NCBI RefSeq assembly: GCF_021391535.1
Contig: NZ_CP090066.1
Span: 4,177,501 to 4,241,500, forward strand
Direction of reading: 5' to 3'
DNA: 64,000 bases
Origin: Aurantimonas sp. HBX-1
Lineage (GTDB): Bacteria > Pseudomonadota > Alphaproteobacteria > Rhizobiales > Rhizobiaceae
The notes under the pieces were generated by a model. It saw nothing but the letters and a program-made list of their open reading frames with translations. It was not told where the DNA came from and searched no databases. Each line of letters starts with the position of its first letter. Within the stretch, counting starts at the first letter, position 1. Shown here one piece after another: positions 63,850 through 64,000 of the stretch. Both the position numbers and the translations under genes were made by a program.

Positions 63850-64000
63850 ATGACGATGGCCGTTGGAAAGCTCCTGGCGACGCTCGACCTCGAACGGCTC
63901 GAGGAAAACCTCTTCCGCGGCACCAGTCCCGACCAGACCTGGCAGCGCGTCTTCGGCGGCCAGGTGATCGCCCAGGCGCTGGTCGCGGCGCAGCGCACCG
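63850..64000 (+). CDS. tesB: Acyl-CoA thioesterase II, N-terminal part (cut by window end)
   Basis: First 50 codons (MTMAVGKLLATLDLERLEENLF, GTSPDQTWQRVFGGQVIAQAL), the start of the double-hotdog TesB family with its GGQV active-site region. Rest is outside the window. ATG 63850 is used; 63856 is also possible. Confidence 0.85.
   Translation, partial: MTMAVGKLLATLDLERLEENLFRGTSPDQTWQRVFGGQVIAQALVAAQRT

Overview
The window is high-GC chromosomal DNA from an alphaproteobacterium, most likely of the order Hyphomicrobiales (Rhizobiales). The evidence is the alphaproteobacterial 23S/5S rRNA sequence, an imuA-imuB-dnaE2 mutagenesis cassette preceded by the alphaproteobacterial SOS box GTTC-N7-GTTC, a DUF2849-cysI-DUF934-cysH-cysD-cysN sulfate assimilation block with an APS-reductase-type CysH, and many small DUF proteins (DUF1737, DUF2905, DUF6152) common in that order. 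I cannot name the genus from sequence alone.

Layout. 1-1730: 3' part of a 23S rRNA gene, 5S rRNA and terminator. 2100-6200: two glycine-zipper envelope lipoproteins (one OmpA-like), a PNPOx-like flavoprotein, asd, and a DUF6152/membrane-protein pair. 6556-12000: an MHS-type MFS transporter, leuB, an MscS-like channel and leuD. 12112-13659: a CitE-like lyase, DUF1737 and a zincin-fold protease. 13730-19769: a caa3-type cytochrome c oxidase operon (subunit II with a heme domain, fused subunits I-III, a small membrane protein, CtaG, a three-heme cytochrome c). 19867-25806: imuA-imuB-dnaE2. 26032-30564: YeeE/YedE transporter, MerR regulator with a carboxymuconolactone-decarboxylase-like enzyme, metallophosphoesterase, phosphopantetheinyl transferase and small DUFs. 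30745-33318: a PAS-GGDEF-EAL protein.

33629-52598: a 19-kb integrated element bounded by a 52-bp direct repeat. The right copy is the 3' half of an intact tRNA-Gly(GCC) gene; the left copy is a tRNA fragment. Base composition and gene content change inside it. It carries a secreted triple-repeat protein, a GmrSD-like type IV restriction enzyme, a replication/integration module (AlpA-like HTH, primase-polymerase/ATPase, tyrosine integrase), a frameshifted gene, and a type I restriction operon (XRE regulator with an inverted-repeat operator, hsdR, a fused hsdM-hsdS, and a HEPN-like protein with an RNxxAH motif). The primase-polymerase gene is flanked by copies of one roughly 30-bp motif in direct and inverted orientation, which suggests a two-site replication origin like the ori/crr pair of P4-type satellites. 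This is the best candidate for an undescribed system in the window.

52634-64000: normal core genes resume, with a ProXp/YbaK-type editing protein, a CnoX-like thioredoxin-TPR chaperone, a Lon-substrate-binding-domain protein, Trm112, the complete sulfate-to-sulfide operon, a UbiH-family hydroxylase and the start of tesB (cut by the window end).

Most operons run on the minus strand with ATGA or TGATG overlaps, indicating translational coupling. All functional assignments come from reading motifs and translated sequence; no database search was run.
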